This document shows positions 25,746 to 34,528 of a DNA stretch of 64,000 nt, in pieces; the first letter of the stretch is position 1; the number at the start of each line of letters is the position of its first letter. The notes below the pieces were generated by a model. It was given only the letters and a program-made list of their open reading frames with translations. It was not told the DNA's origin and did no database searches. Origin of the DNA: Lewinellaceae bacterium (GTDB lineage Bacteria > Bacteroidota > Bacteroidia > Chitinophagales > Saprospiraceae). The stretch covers positions 506,001-570,000 of the forward strand of contig JACJYR010000001.1 in NCBI GenBank assembly GCA_020636005.1, read 5' to 3'. The position numbers were made by a program, and so were the translations under genes.

Positions 25746-26738
25746 ATGAATGCACCGACCATGCAAGCCGCCGTTTTGACCCGCTACGGTTCTCCGGATT
25801 TTATAAAAATACAGGACGTGCAAAAACCAGTGCCCAAAGCGAACGAGGTACTGGTGAAAGTCCACGCCACCACCGTCACCGCCGCCGACACGATGATGCG
25901 GCGGGCCGACCCGGCCATCGCCCGTTTGTTCCTTGGCTTTTCCCGGCCCCGGCACAACATCATGGGCACCGGTTTCGCCGGTAAAGTAGCCGCTGTTGGG
26001 CCAGGCGTGAAGGAGTTCGAAAAAGGCGACGAAGTGTTCGGGGAAACCGGTGTCGGGTTTTCCGCCAACGCCGAATACGTCATCGTGGCCGAGGATGGCG
26101 TCATTGACTGGATGCCGCCGAACATCAGCTTTGAGGAAGCCGCCACGCTCACTGACGGCCCCTTGACCTCCTTTAATTTTTTGAAAAACCTGGGAAAAAT
26201 CAAGGCCGGGCATTCCGTTCTCATCATCGGCGCATCGGGCAGCCTGGGAACGGCCGCCGTGCAGTTGGCCAGGTACTTCGGCGCCCACGTGACCGGCGTC
26301 AGCAGCGCCCGGAATGTGGAACTGGTCAAATCGCTCGGAGCGGACGAGGTTATTGATTACACCAAAGTTGATTTCACCCAAACGGGCAAAAAATACGACC
26401 TCATTTTCGACACCGTCGGCAAGTCTTCTTTTTCCAAAAGCAAAAAAGCACTGACCGAACATGGCCTGTACCTCTCGCCCGTGCTGCGTTTTGGCCTGCT
26501 CCTGCAGATGATGTGGACGTCCATTTTTTCCAGTAAAAAGGCAAAATTTGATGCTACCGGGCTGCGCCCTCCGAAATTGCTGCGGAGCTACCTGGACGAG
26601 TTGGCCAAGCTCGTCGAAACGGGCAAACTGGGCATCGTCATTGATAAAAAATACCCGCTTGCGGAGGCCGATGAGGCGCACCGCTATGTGGACACGGGCC
26701 GGAAAAGGGGGAATGTGGTTTTGCTGGCGGCAAGCTGA
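25746..26738 (+). CDS. NAD(P)-dependent alcohol dehydrogenase, MDR superfamily (quinone-reductase-like)
   Basis: 330 residues from the ATG at 25746 (MNAPTMQAAVLTRYG); the longer open frame has an unrelated leader. The GroES-like half (1-125) lacks the zinc ligands of true alcohol dehydrogenases, and the Rossmann half has the cofactor motif GASGSLGTAAVQLARYFGAHV at about 160. The ending LVETGKLGIVIDKKYPLAEADEAHRYVDTGRKRGNVVL is typical of the zinc-free quinone oxidoreductase branch, which reduces activated double bonds or quinones with NADPH. Substrate unknown; monocistronic. Confidence 0.9.
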   Translation: MNAPTMQAAVLTRYGSPDFIKIQDVQKPVPKANEVLVKVHATTVTAADTMMRRADPAIARLFLGFSRPRHNIMGTGFAGKVAAVGPGVKEFEKGDEVFGETGVGFSANAEYVIVAEDGVIDWMPPNISFEEAATLTDGPLTSFNFLKNLGKIKAGHSVLIIGASGSLGTAAVQLARYFGAHVTGVSSARNVELVKSLGADEVIDYTKVDFTQTGKKYDLIFDTVGKSSFSKSKKALTEHGLYLSPVLRFGLLLQMMWTSIFSSKKAKFDATGLRPPKLLRSYLDELAKLVETGKLGIVIDKKYPLAEADEAHRYVDTGRKRGNVVLLAAS

Positions 26739-27090
26739 TTTTCAGGTGGTTGCGCAACTTTATTTGTTTGACCATTTCACAAAAGTGCCGCCATTGCTAA
26801 CCAGGGAAATGAACTGCTGCTGTACAGCGTTTACTGCTTTTATTTTTTGATTTTGGTGGAAATCCAGAGGTGAGTGGGCGGCTTTCGAACAGCAAAACTT
26901 ATTGGAGCGATACGCCGAAGGGGAATTGACGGAAATCCAAATTTAACTTTCAAAATGAGCCCACTCATTTGGGGGGAAGGAACACGGATTCGGCGGATTA
27001 TTCCCGGATTTTTGTAGCCACGAATTGCTCAAATTTTACTCGAATTAATGTGGTGGAAATTTGTGCAATTCGTGGCTCACTCAACGCATA
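26739..27090. other. Intergenic region with possible gene remnant
   Basis: 352 bp between the convergent dehydrogenase and aminotransferase genes. Between about 26870 and 26946 a short frame reads EWAAFEQQNLLERY...ELTEIQI before a TAA, with coding-like composition but no start of its own; it could be the tail of a lost gene. No terminator hairpin is evident. Confidence 0.35.
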
Positions 27091-28299
27091 TTATCTCAAT
27101 CTCGACACTGCTTCTGCTATCCTTCCAATTGCTTTTTTCAAATTCTCTTCCGAAGCCGCATAGGAAATCCGGAAGCAATTCTCCGCCCCGAACGCCCCTC
27201 CGGACACGGTGCCGACATGCGCTTCCGCCAGCAGGTATTCGCAGAAATCATCTGCGTTGTTGACGTAGGTTTGGCCGCCGGTGGTGCCGAAATAATGGCT
27301 GATATTTGGGAAAATATAAAACGCACCCTCCGGGCGGTTCACTTTGAAGCCGGGAATTTGCTCCAACAGGCCTATGCACAACTCACGGCGTTTCAGGAAC
27401 TCGTCCCGCATCTGCCAGGAGGGCGCCATATCGGAAAGCAGCGCATGTGCAGCCGCCTTTTGGCCAAAGGAGTTGGCACCCGACGTGAACTGGCCCTGGA
27501 TTTTGCCGCATGCCTTGGCGATAAACTCCGGCCCGCCCATGTAGCCAAGCCGCCAGCCGGTCATGGCAAAGCCTTTGGCAAAACCGTTGACGGTAATGGT
27601 GCGGTCTTTCACACTTGGCACCGCACCGATGCTGGCATGGCTGCCCTGGAAGTTGATGTACTCGTATATTTCATCGGAAATGACAAAGACATGCTCGTGG
27701 GGGGCAATCACCGCTGCGATAGCTTCCAGTTCGGCCTTGCTGTACACCGAGCCTGTCGGGTTGCAGGGCGACGAAAACAGGACAAATTTTGTTCGCTCCG
27801 TAATGGCTTCGGCCACTTGCTCTGGCGTCACTTTAAAGTCCTGTTCGATGCCCGCATACACCGGCACGGGCACCCCGCCCGCCATTTTCACGATTTCGGA
27901 ATACGATACCCAATAAGGGGCGAACAGCACCGCCTCGTCGCCCGGGTCGAGCAGGGCGAGTGCCAGGTTGGCGATGGACTGCTTGGCGCCGTTGGATACC
28001 ACGATTTGGTTGATGTTGAATTCCAAACCATTGTCCCGGCGAAATTTTTCCACGATGGCCTGGCGCAGTTCCACCAAACCCGGCACGGGCGTGTATTTGG
28101 TATAACCATCGTCCAACGCTTTTTTGGCAGCTTCTTTTATGTGGGCTGGCGTGTCGAAATCCGGTTCGCCAATACTGAGGTCAATCACATCGTGGCCTTG
28201 TGCTTTGAGGTCACGGGACATTTGCGCCATGCGGATGGTGGCGCTTTCGTTCATTTCCATTACCAGCCTGGAAAGGGGCTGTGCGAGTACGTTGGACAT
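27091..28299 (-). CDS. Class I aminotransferase (aspartate aminotransferase type)
   Basis: 402 residues, fold type I PLP enzyme. Visible: SIGEPDFDTP near the start, SNGAKQSI (phosphate loop), N180-P-T-G, D209 in SDEIYEY (pairs with the PLP nitrogen), and the PLP lysine K242 in NGFAKGFAMTGWRLGY. An Arg at about 383 (ENCFRISYA) holds the substrate carboxylate. It should move amino groups between aspartate or an aromatic amino acid and 2-oxoglutarate. The nucleoside phosphorylase gene lies upstream on the same strand, but Rep-A copy 2 sits between them, so a shared transcript is doubtful. Confidence 0.93.
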   Translation of the reverse strand: MSNVLAQPLSRLVMEMNESATIRMAQMSRDLKAQGHDVIDLSIGEPDFDTPAHIKEAAKKALDDGYTKYTPVPGLVELRQAIVEKFRRDNGLEFNINQIVVSNGAKQSIANLALALLDPGDEAVLFAPYWVSYSEIVKMAGGVPVPVYAGIEQDFKVTPEQVAEAITERTKFVLFSSPCNPTGSVYSKAELEAIAAVIAPHEHVFVISDEIYEYINFQGSHASIGAVPSVKDRTITVNGFAKGFAMTGWRLGYMGGPEFIAKACGKIQGQFTSGANSFGQKAAAHALLSDMAPSWQMRDEFLKRRELCIGLLEQIPGFKVNRPEGAFYIFPNISHYFGTTGGQTYVNNADDFCEYLLAEAHVGTVSGGAFGAENCFRISYAASEENLKKAIGRIAEAVSRLR

Positions 28300-28319
28300 G
28301 TGTAAATGATAAATGGTTA

Positions 28320-28463
28320 ATGGATAATGGTGCGAATAACGGGTTCAATTTTTAAGTTCGTTGATTTTCAAGAAGTTAAATCATGGTGATTTTCAAAATC
28401 ACCATGATTTCGTTTTTCAAACAACTGGAAATGCTGCAATTATTTTAACCCGTTATACACATC
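28320..28463 (+). repeat. Rep-A palindromic element, copy 2 (complete, MITE-like)
   Basis: The core, 28378-28410, is a perfect 33-bp palindrome with 16-nt arms (AAATCATGGTGATTTT) around C. The outer ends are themselves inverted: ATAACGGGTT near 28336 against AACCCGTTAT near 28448. AATGGTTA at 28312-28319 recurs at 28464-28471 and could be a target duplication. It is non-coding and looks like a small non-autonomous transposable element, though its ends match neither insertion sequence here. Confidence 0.8.
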
Positions 28464-28576
28464 AATGGTTAGTGGAAGGGGCGGGCAAATTTACGACTCG
28501 CTCTCATATTTGTTTCGACAAAATAAATGCCGTTGCGATTATCGAATGCTGGCATGGCTCCGAAACCCTGGCAACG

Positions 28577-29452
28577 TTAAACCGCAACTATCTTTTCCAG
28601 TACATTTTTTATCAACTGCTCCACCGCTGCCCCCGGGTTCTTTGAAAAAACATTGTTGACCCGGTTGGCGAGGATGGCATTGCACGAAGTGGCCTGGTGC
28701 CCCATCATCTTTGCCAGGCCGAAAATGGCGGCGGTCTCCATTTCAAAATTGGACAGGTGCAGCCCTTGGAAGCTAAAATTGCCGGCCTGCCTGAAAAAGT
28801 CGGTATCAATGATGCTGCCCAGCCGCAGCCGCCTGCCCTGGGGGCCGTAAAACCCGGCGCAGGTGAGGGTAATGCCCTCGGCCATGCCTCCTTTCAACAG
28901 GGAAACCAGTTCGGTGCTGCCTTTGGCCACATTGGGCCGCAGGGACATTTCAAAAGAGGAAATAAAATCCGTGAAAGCCAGGTTCAGTTGGGCTTCCTCC
29001 CCATCGTGCTCGTAGCCGTAAAAGGAGAGCATGTTGTCGAGCCCGATGCCGAAGACGGAAACGACGAGGCTGTCAACGGGGATGTTTTCGCTCAGGCTGC
29101 CCGATGTGCCGAGCCGGATAATGCGCAGCCTGGTCAGTTTGTCCTTGACGGTTTTGGTGGCAAAGTCAATGTTGGCCAGGGCGTCCAGTTCGTTCATCAC
29201 GATGTCTATGTTGTCGGGGCCGATACCGGTGGAGATAACGCTGAGCCGCCGACTGCCCAGCCAGCCGGTGTGCGTGACGAACTCCCGCCTTTGCACACAG
29301 TGCTCTATTTTATCAAAATATTTGGAGACGCGGGGCACCCGGCCGGGGTCGCCCACAAAAAAAACCGTGTCGGCCACTTGTTCGGGGTGCAGGTTGAGGT
29401 GGTAAATGCTGCCGTCGGCGTTGAGCACAAGTTCTGATTCTGCGATGGGCAT
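28577..29452 (-). CDS. Nucleoside phosphorylase (uridine phosphorylase/PNP family)
   Basis: 291 residues. Phosphate and nucleoside-site motifs in family order: FVGDPGRVPRV (phosphate), STGIGPDNIDIVMNEL (GxGxxN-type), RLGTSGSL (phosphate/ribose) and NFEMETAAIFGLA (ribose-binding Met-Glu). It should split uridine or purine nucleosides with phosphate into base and ribose-1-phosphate for salvage. The overall pattern leans to uridine phosphorylase, though substrate choice within the family is hard to read. Upstream the ArsC-like gene is divergent, with a gap of under 100 bp. Confidence 0.92.
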   Translation of the reverse strand: MPIAESELVLNADGSIYHLNLHPEQVADTVFFVGDPGRVPRVSKYFDKIEHCVQRREFVTHTGWLGSRRLSVISTGIGPDNIDIVMNELDALANIDFATKTVKDKLTRLRIIRLGTSGSLSENIPVDSLVVSVFGIGLDNMLSFYGYEHDGEEAQLNLAFTDFISSFEMSLRPNVAKGSTELVSLLKGGMAEGITLTCAGFYGPQGRRLRLGSIIDTDFFRQAGNFSFQGLHLSNFEMETAAIFGLAKMMGHQATSCNAILANRVNNVFSKNPGAAVEQLIKNVLEKIVAV

Positions 29453-29549
29453 TGTTCAAGTTGGATGTCTGCGGCCAGCCGCCGCCTTTTGCAAAGCGGC
29501 CGCCGTTTGCCTGTGTTTGTTAATATTGCAGCCCAAAAGTCAAAAAATT

Positions 29550-29900
29550 ATGAGAAAGATCTGGCATTTATCTTCCTGCAGCACCTGTCAGCGCATCATC
29601 CGGGAACTGGGCGGGCTGCAGGATTTCGAACAGCAGGACATCAAGGAGCAGAACATCTCGCCCGAAGAACTCGACTGGCTGCGCACCAAAACCGGCTCCT
29701 ACGAAGCGCTCTTCAGCCGCCGCGCCCTGAAGTTCCGGGAATGGGGCCTGCACGAGCAGACGCTCACCGAGAAAGACTACCGGGATCTGATCCTGAAAGA
29801 ATACACCTTCCTCAAGCGCCCGGTCATCGCAGTGGATGGCGAGGTGTTCGCCGGGAACGCCAAGCCGGTCGTGGAGGCCGCCAAAAGCAAGCTGGGTTGA
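29550..29900 (+). CDS. ArsC/Spx-family thioredoxin-fold protein
   Basis: 116 residues from the ATG at 29550, the usual family length; the longer open frame upstream overlaps the divergent phosphorylase gene and is not coding. The redox motif C-S-T-C is in SSCSTCQRIIREL at the end of the first strand, and FLKRPVIAVDGEVFAGN is the typical family C-terminus (cis-Pro loop). Members are arsenate reductases or Spx-like RNA polymerase-binding regulators. A C-x-x-C at this position fits a redox-active enzyme, but arsenate activity is not shown by context, as no ars gene is near. Confidence 0.88.
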   Translation: MRKIWHLSSCSTCQRIIRELGGLQDFEQQDIKEQNISPEELDWLRTKTGSYEALFSRRALKFREWGLHEQTLTEKDYRDLILKEYTFLKRPVIAVDGEVFAGNAKPVVEAAKSKLG

Positions 29901-29959
29901 CGGCCGGCACGGCAGCATCCACGACGAAACAGTAGGCGGAAAAACCCTCGGCCCTCCGC

Positions 29960-31885
29960 TCAACCACCTGTTTTCAGGAATTTCTCACGGCCCGTTTCAC
30001 CGTTGGCCTTCCTAACGGACAGCACATAAAGGCCATCGGGCATGCCTGCCGGCAGTGCAATGGCCAGCATGTTGGTGCCGCTGCCGAGCGTAGTCCCCTG
30101 CCGGTAAACGGTGCGCCCCTGCAAATCAGAAACTTGCAACTCGGCCGCCTGCGGGCTGGAGGTTTCCACCAGTGCATGCAGCACGTTGGCCACCGGGTTT
30201 GGATAGATGGCCAGGGAAAAATGACTGGTGGCGGCCCCTTCCGCAACGGCCGATACCAGCGGATAGGCGAAGAATATATCGTCCTGCAAATACTCCACCG
30301 ATGTGTTGCGCCGGACGACGTCGGCCAGGCGGGTCTGTTTTATCGAGGCCTTTTCCCCGGGGGTCAGCCCGTTGTCGTTTTCATAATAAAATCGGTCGCC
30401 GTCGCGCAGGGCCTCGAACTGTTTTCCGACAATGCCCATGGCCGTTTCACCGAACAGCGAGCCCGGCATGTGGCTCTCCGAGACGATGCCCACCCAGGGG
30501 TCCACATCGTCCACGTTGCCCCCATAAACAAAGGCGAGGGACTGGGCCAGCAGCGGATCCGGATTGATATCGCCAAAGGTCTCGACGGGCGGCAGGCCAA
30601 AACTTTGCCGCATGGTGTTGTAATCGGGCAGCCCCCTGTCCCTTCCACGTTGGATGTTGATGGCGGCCAGGTCCATGCCGCCGGCACCTGGGGGGCCAAA
30701 CAGGAAATTGCGGAGATCGTCAATCACCTTGGCGTCGAAATCCTGTTGCACGACCGTCGCCATTCCCTGGAAATAAGGCTCCACGCCGTACACCTCCATG
30801 AGGGCATCGGGGTTGAAAAAAGCATCCCGCAGCAGGATGTCACCCTGGGGCATTGTGTGGCCGTCGTGGTCCATCCTGCACAGGGTGCTGTTGATGGTGG
30901 TGTGCCCATACCGGAAGGCGGCGGCGGAGAATTCGTTCATGATGCCTGGATGGGTGAAAAACTTGTAGCCAGTGTAAGCCGGCAGTTCCACGCCGAGGGC
31001 CGGCAGCCACTCTTCGTACACGATGGCCGCTATTTCGCCCCCGTTCAGCTTGCGGGCCTGCTGGTAGAGTTGTTCGTCGGTCCAACCGGGGTGCTGTCCG
31101 GCCAGTTGTTCGCAGAGGCGGTTGTGCTCCCTGACGAACAGGGTATGGATGGCCGTGAGGAAAGGGTTTTCGTTGGCCCGGACATCGCCGGCCACGAACC
31201 ATTTTGAAACAAACGGCAAGGGCATGGCCATGGCCGGTGCGCCTGGATCAACAGGTGCGTCCAGCTCGCCGGTGGTGGTGTTGAACGGGAGCAGACCGCC
31301 GGAGGAGGTGCGCAGTTTCCCGCCTGAAAAAGTGCGGAGCCAGTTGGCCCTTGCCTCGTCCGAACCATAGACGGCCGAGCCGTCAATGAAGGCGGAGATA
31401 CTGTTGAGGTGTTTGCGGAAATTGGCGGGCGAGGTGCCCGTGGCGGGGTCGTAGTTCGACCTTTTCATGGGGATGGTGGCATTGCCCGAGCCGGCCGGGT
31501 CAAAAAAGGCATCGAAAGGGGGCACTGAAATGTCCATTGTTTCGACCGGGTGGTCTTCCACCAGGGTAATGTCGTGGTCAATGAACTGGCCCCAGGCCCA
31601 GGCGTAGGCGCTCATGCCCCGCGGGTCGTTGAGCAGGGTGTTTTGTGAAAAAAGCTGGTTGCTGATGAAGCGGGGGTTGGGCCGGCCGGTGCCGCCGGGT
31701 TGGGCCACGCCGTCGGCATAGCCGATGGCACCGGCGTAGAGCACCCAGGTGTGCGCTGCGCCCCAGTCGGGAAAAGAGAGGTTGTTGCCGCTGCCGTCCA
31801 GGGTACGGTACTGCTGCGCAAAAGCAGCGAAAGCGGTGAAAAAGGCCATGCAGAAGGCCAAAACCTTGGGTAGGAAGTATTTCAT
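29960..31885 (-). CDS. Secreted animal-type heme peroxidase with T9SS sorting domain
   Basis: 641 residues from the ATG at 31885; signal peptide to about 23 (FAAFAQ). The peroxidase domain (about 40-545) has distal H104 with acidic neighbours (FIDHDITL), catalytic R236 and heme-linking E239 (GDVRANENP), proximal H328 (FRYGHTTIN) and the INIQRGRDRGLPDYN signature. The last 85 residues are a type A T9SS C-terminal domain (LAIYPNPVANVLHAL to the end), so the enzyme is exported across the outer membrane by the gliding/PorSS system. Likely action: oxidising halides or phenolics with hydrogen peroxide outside the cell. Alone on its strand. Confidence 0.93.
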   Translation of the reverse strand: MKYFLPKVLAFCMAFFTAFAAFAQQYRTLDGSGNNLSFPDWGAAHTWVLYAGAIGYADGVAQPGGTGRPNPRFISNQLFSQNTLLNDPRGMSAYAWAWGQFIDHDITLVEDHPVETMDISVPPFDAFFDPAGSGNATIPMKRSNYDPATGTSPANFRKHLNSISAFIDGSAVYGSDEARANWLRTFSGGKLRTSSGGLLPFNTTTGELDAPVDPGAPAMAMPLPFVSKWFVAGDVRANENPFLTAIHTLFVREHNRLCEQLAGQHPGWTDEQLYQQARKLNGGEIAAIVYEEWLPALGVELPAYTGYKFFTHPGIMNEFSAAAFRYGHTTINSTLCRMDHDGHTMPQGDILLRDAFFNPDALMEVYGVEPYFQGMATVVQQDFDAKVIDDLRNFLFGPPGAGGMDLAAINIQRGRDRGLPDYNTMRQSFGLPPVETFGDINPDPLLAQSLAFVYGGNVDDVDPWVGIVSESHMPGSLFGETAMGIVGKQFEALRDGDRFYYENDNGLTPGEKASIKQTRLADVVRRNTSVEYLQDDIFFAYPLVSAVAEGAATSHFSLAIYPNPVANVLHALVETSSPQAAELQVSDLQGRTVYRQGTTLGSGTNMLAIALPAGMPDGLYVLSVRKANGETGREKFLKTGG

Positions 31886-32160
31886 GGGAACATGGATTTG
31901 ATTGTACAGAAACTGATTTTGATTCACCCAAAACAAGCGGGAGGTGCATGAATGGGGCGGAAAAGGTAGTGCCAAAGAGGCCTGCCGGAAAATGACTTTT
32001 ATCATGCCGGGCGAACATCCCGCATTTGCACCCTGTTACACAGGTACAGCACCTAAAATAAGTAGGAAACAACCGGTTACTTCCCGCAGCCCGCTTGCAA
32101 ACAAACCAGCAGGGACAAGCATCCCCCTGCCATTTCATTAACCAGAAAAAAAATTCACCG

Positions 32161-33066
32161 ATGAAAAAACTTGCATTTCTGATCATGGCACTGCCCGTGC
32201 TGCTTTCTTCCTGCGTAGTCGGCAAGAAGAAATACGAAGACCTCGAATCCAGGAACAACGCCCTGCAGATCCGGTACGACTCCCTGGAAAACAACTTCTC
32301 CGAATGCCAAAGCGAAGTGGCCTCCCTCAACGAAGAACTCGTGGTGCGGGGCGACGTGCTCGAAGAGCAAAAACAGGAATACCGCACCCTGCAGCAGAAA
32401 CTGGACGATTTTCAAAAAACCAACACCAACCTGCTGACCCGCCTGTCCGACCTGTCCATCGTGGACGAAAAAGGGGCGGAAAGCATCCGCAAATCCCTGG
32501 AGGTGATCAACCAGCAAAATGCTTACATCGCCGACATGAACACCTCCATGAAGCGCAAGGACAGCCTCAACAACCTGCTGATGATGAAACTAAAACGCTC
32601 GCTGGTCAATGTGGACGACCAGGACGTGAGCGTGGAGGTCAGGAAGGGCGTCGTGTATATCTCGCTTTCCGACAAGATGCTCTACCGCTCGGGCAGCGCC
32701 CGGATCAACCCCGCCGCCGACACCGTGCTCGCCAAGATAGCCAAGGTCATCAACGACCACGAGGGCTTTGAGGTGCTGGTGGAAGGCCATACCGACAACG
32801 TGCCCATTGGCAACATCAACTGCATCGAAGACAACTGGGATCTGAGCGCCAAAAGGGCTATCGCCGTGGTGCGCAAGTTGCAAAAAGACTATGGCGTGGC
32901 ACCGGAACGCCTGACTGCCGGCGGCAAGTCGTACTACGCCCCCAAAACGGACAACGACACCGACGAGGGCCGGAGCCTCAACCGCCGCACGGAAATCGTC
33001 ATCCTGCCCAAGCTCGACCAGTTCTTCCAGATGATGGAATCCGATAACTCCATGGGCAGCAGATAG
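32161..33066 (+). CDS. OmpA-family lipoprotein with coiled coil
   Basis: 301 residues from the ATG at 32161. Lipoprotein signal MKKLAFLIMALPVLLSSC with the lipidated Cys at 18. A long coiled coil (about 25-150) leads to the OmpA domain: VEGHTDNVPIGN, LSAKRAIAVVRKL and NRRTEIVI. It should anchor the outer membrane to peptidoglycan, like its shorter relative at 14333. A terminator follows directly, so it is a single-gene unit. The start upstream at 32095 has no signal-peptide logic. Confidence 0.92.
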   Translation: MKKLAFLIMALPVLLSSCVVGKKKYEDLESRNNALQIRYDSLENNFSECQSEVASLNEELVVRGDVLEEQKQEYRTLQQKLDDFQKTNTNLLTRLSDLSIVDEKGAESIRKSLEVINQQNAYIADMNTSMKRKDSLNNLLMMKLKRSLVNVDDQDVSVEVRKGVVYISLSDKMLYRSGSARINPAADTVLAKIAKVINDHEGFEVLVEGHTDNVPIGNINCIEDNWDLSAKRAIAVVRKLQKDYGVAPERLTAGGKSYYAPKTDNDTDEGRSLNRRTEIVILPKLDQFFQMMESDNSMGSR

Positions 33067-33096
33067 GATATTTAATGATAAAATCCTGAAAGCCAG

Positions 33097-33137
33097 CAGG
33101 TTGCACCCTTTATTGGGCAGCAACCTGTTTTTGTTTT
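33097..33137 (+). terminator. Rho-independent terminator after the OmpA lipoprotein gene
   Basis: CAGGTTGC (33097-33104) pairs exactly with GCAACCTG (33120-33127), followed by TTTTTGTTTTT. Confidence 0.85.
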
Positions 33138-33280
33138 TACAAACGCCCCCTCCCCTCCCCCACCAATGTTTCCTGAAACTTAATCCAAAGTTCACACCCA
33201 GTTAATCACCAAAACGCAACATTGCCGTTCAGTAACGATGAAATAGATTTTCAGGATCGAATGGCCGTCAAAGGCCTGTT

Positions 33281-33651
33281 TAACCCACGGTTTTAATCTT
33301 GGGGAAGCGAAAACCAAGCATTTGAGAAACGGTTTTTACCGTTTTTGAATACCTGCCAGGCGCTTTATGCCTGGGTTAAACCGTTAAAACGGTTTGATTA
33401 TCAGGATTTTGTCGTCACCCCACGATTAAAATCGTGGGTTAAAAATTCGGGATGACTCATGTTTCCTTCGATCCTAAACCCGATAGCCTCTATTAACCGC
33501 TCATCTTTTCAAATAAACCGTTAAAACGGTTTGATTATCAGGATTTTGTCGTCATCCCACGATTGAAATCGTGGGTTAAAATTCGGATGACTCATGTTTC
33601 TTTCTATAATCAATCCGATAGCCTCTATTAACCGCTCATCTTTTCAAAAAA
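33281..33651 (+). repeat. Rep-C hairpin cluster: two direct 137-bp repeats plus a decayed copy
   Basis: Two near-identical units start at 33381 and 33518 with CCGTTAAAACGG and share, in order, GGTTTGATTATCAGG, the palindrome CCCACGATT-NN-AATCGTGGG, GGTTAAA and the ending TAACCGCTCATCTTTTCAAA. The stretch before them (33281-33380) holds more hairpins: AAACGGT with ACCGTTT, and CCAGGC with GCCTGG, the latter followed by GGTTAAA as in the two units. The 627-bp gap between the OmpA lipoprotein and the regulator gene is mostly this cluster. Confidence 0.8.
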
Positions 33652-33693
33652 CATGCACGTAACAGCCTTAACCATTACGCATCTGACCCGCAA

Positions 33694-34386
33694 ATGAATT
33701 TTCAAAGACCCGTCAAAATCATGCTCGTGGACGACGAGCCGGACATCCTGGATTTCCTTGGCTACCGGCTGTCGAGGGAAGGTTTCAACATCATCACTGC
33801 CTCCGGCGGGAAAGAAGCTATCCGAAAAGCCATCCGTGAACGCCCCGACCTCATCGTACTTGACATCATGATGCCCGAATGCGACGGCATCCGGGTCTGC
33901 GACCGCCTCAAGCACTGCCGCCGTACGGGCGATGCCGTGGTGCTGTTCCTCACCGCTGGCAGCCCGCAGTTTGCCAAACATGCCGTGGAAGTGGCCCATG
34001 CCGACGACTTTGTGCTGAAACCCGTGCGCCCCAACGCCTTCATCGAGCGCATACAAGGCTTGCTGCACCGCTACGGAAAAGTGAAAAGCGAGGAAACAAT
34101 GGTGTTGCAATTCGGGCACAACGTTGTGCTGAACAAAGTCACCAAAGAAATCGTGACACCCGACCGCTACGTGAAACTCCGGGAGAGCGAATTTGAAATC
34201 CTCTGGCTGCTGGCCACCCACCAGGGCAAGGTCTTCTCCACCTCCGATATCCGCCGGGAACTGCACTACGAAGAACCTTCCGACCCGATGCCCATCAAAA
34301 AATACATCCTCCGCCTGAAGGAAAAAATCGGGGAGCAGTATATCAAGACCGTGACAGGTTTTGGGTATAAATTTGAAGTAGGGTAA
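33694..34386 (+). CDS. OmpR-family response regulator
   Basis: 230 residues. Receiver domain (1-120): MLVDDEPDILDFL acid pocket, phospho-acceptor Asp in VLDIMMPECDG, then LFLTAG and the switch Lys in LKPVRP. The winged-helix DNA-binding domain (about 135-230) has REIVTPDRYVKLRESEFEILWLLATHQGKVFSTSDI and the wing IGEQYIKTVTGFGYKF. It acts as a transcription factor for a two-component pair; no kinase gene is next to it, so its partner is elsewhere. The Rep-C cluster ends 43 bp before the start and may hold its promoter. Confidence 0.92.
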   Translation: MNFQRPVKIMLVDDEPDILDFLGYRLSREGFNIITASGGKEAIRKAIRERPDLIVLDIMMPECDGIRVCDRLKHCRRTGDAVVLFLTAGSPQFAKHAVEVAHADDFVLKPVRPNAFIERIQGLLHRYGKVKSEETMVLQFGHNVVLNKVTKEIVTPDRYVKLRESEFEILWLLATHQGKVFSTSDIRRELHYEEPSDPMPIKKYILRLKEKIGEQYIKTVTGFGYKFEVG

Positions 34387-34528
34387 CCTGGCCCCCGGTG
34401 CCTCCTCCCTGCCAGCCCCGTCTTTTTCATGCCCTTGTTTTTGTCAAAATTTCCCCTGGCCCTGCCGTTGGTTTTGCCGACTTTTGCGGGGCAATGCCGC
34501 AACCAGGTAGTAACCACAGTCCCGCATT

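Noticed and set aside
27061..28305. Long open frame on the plus strand across the aminotransferase gene
   Set aside because: It is antisense to a clear class I aminotransferase with all active-site motifs; its own sequence has no recognisable domain.
29406..29549. Longer upstream start for the ArsC-like gene
   Set aside because: It runs through the start of the divergent nucleoside phosphorylase; the family starts at MRKIWHLSSC.
30134..31207. 357-residue plus-strand frame opposite the heme peroxidase
   Set aside because: The peroxidase on the other strand has all catalytic residues; this frame has none of its own.
33381..33651. CRISPR array at the two 137-bp repeats
   Set aside because: Only two copies, much longer than CRISPR repeats, no spacers of even size and no cas gene.
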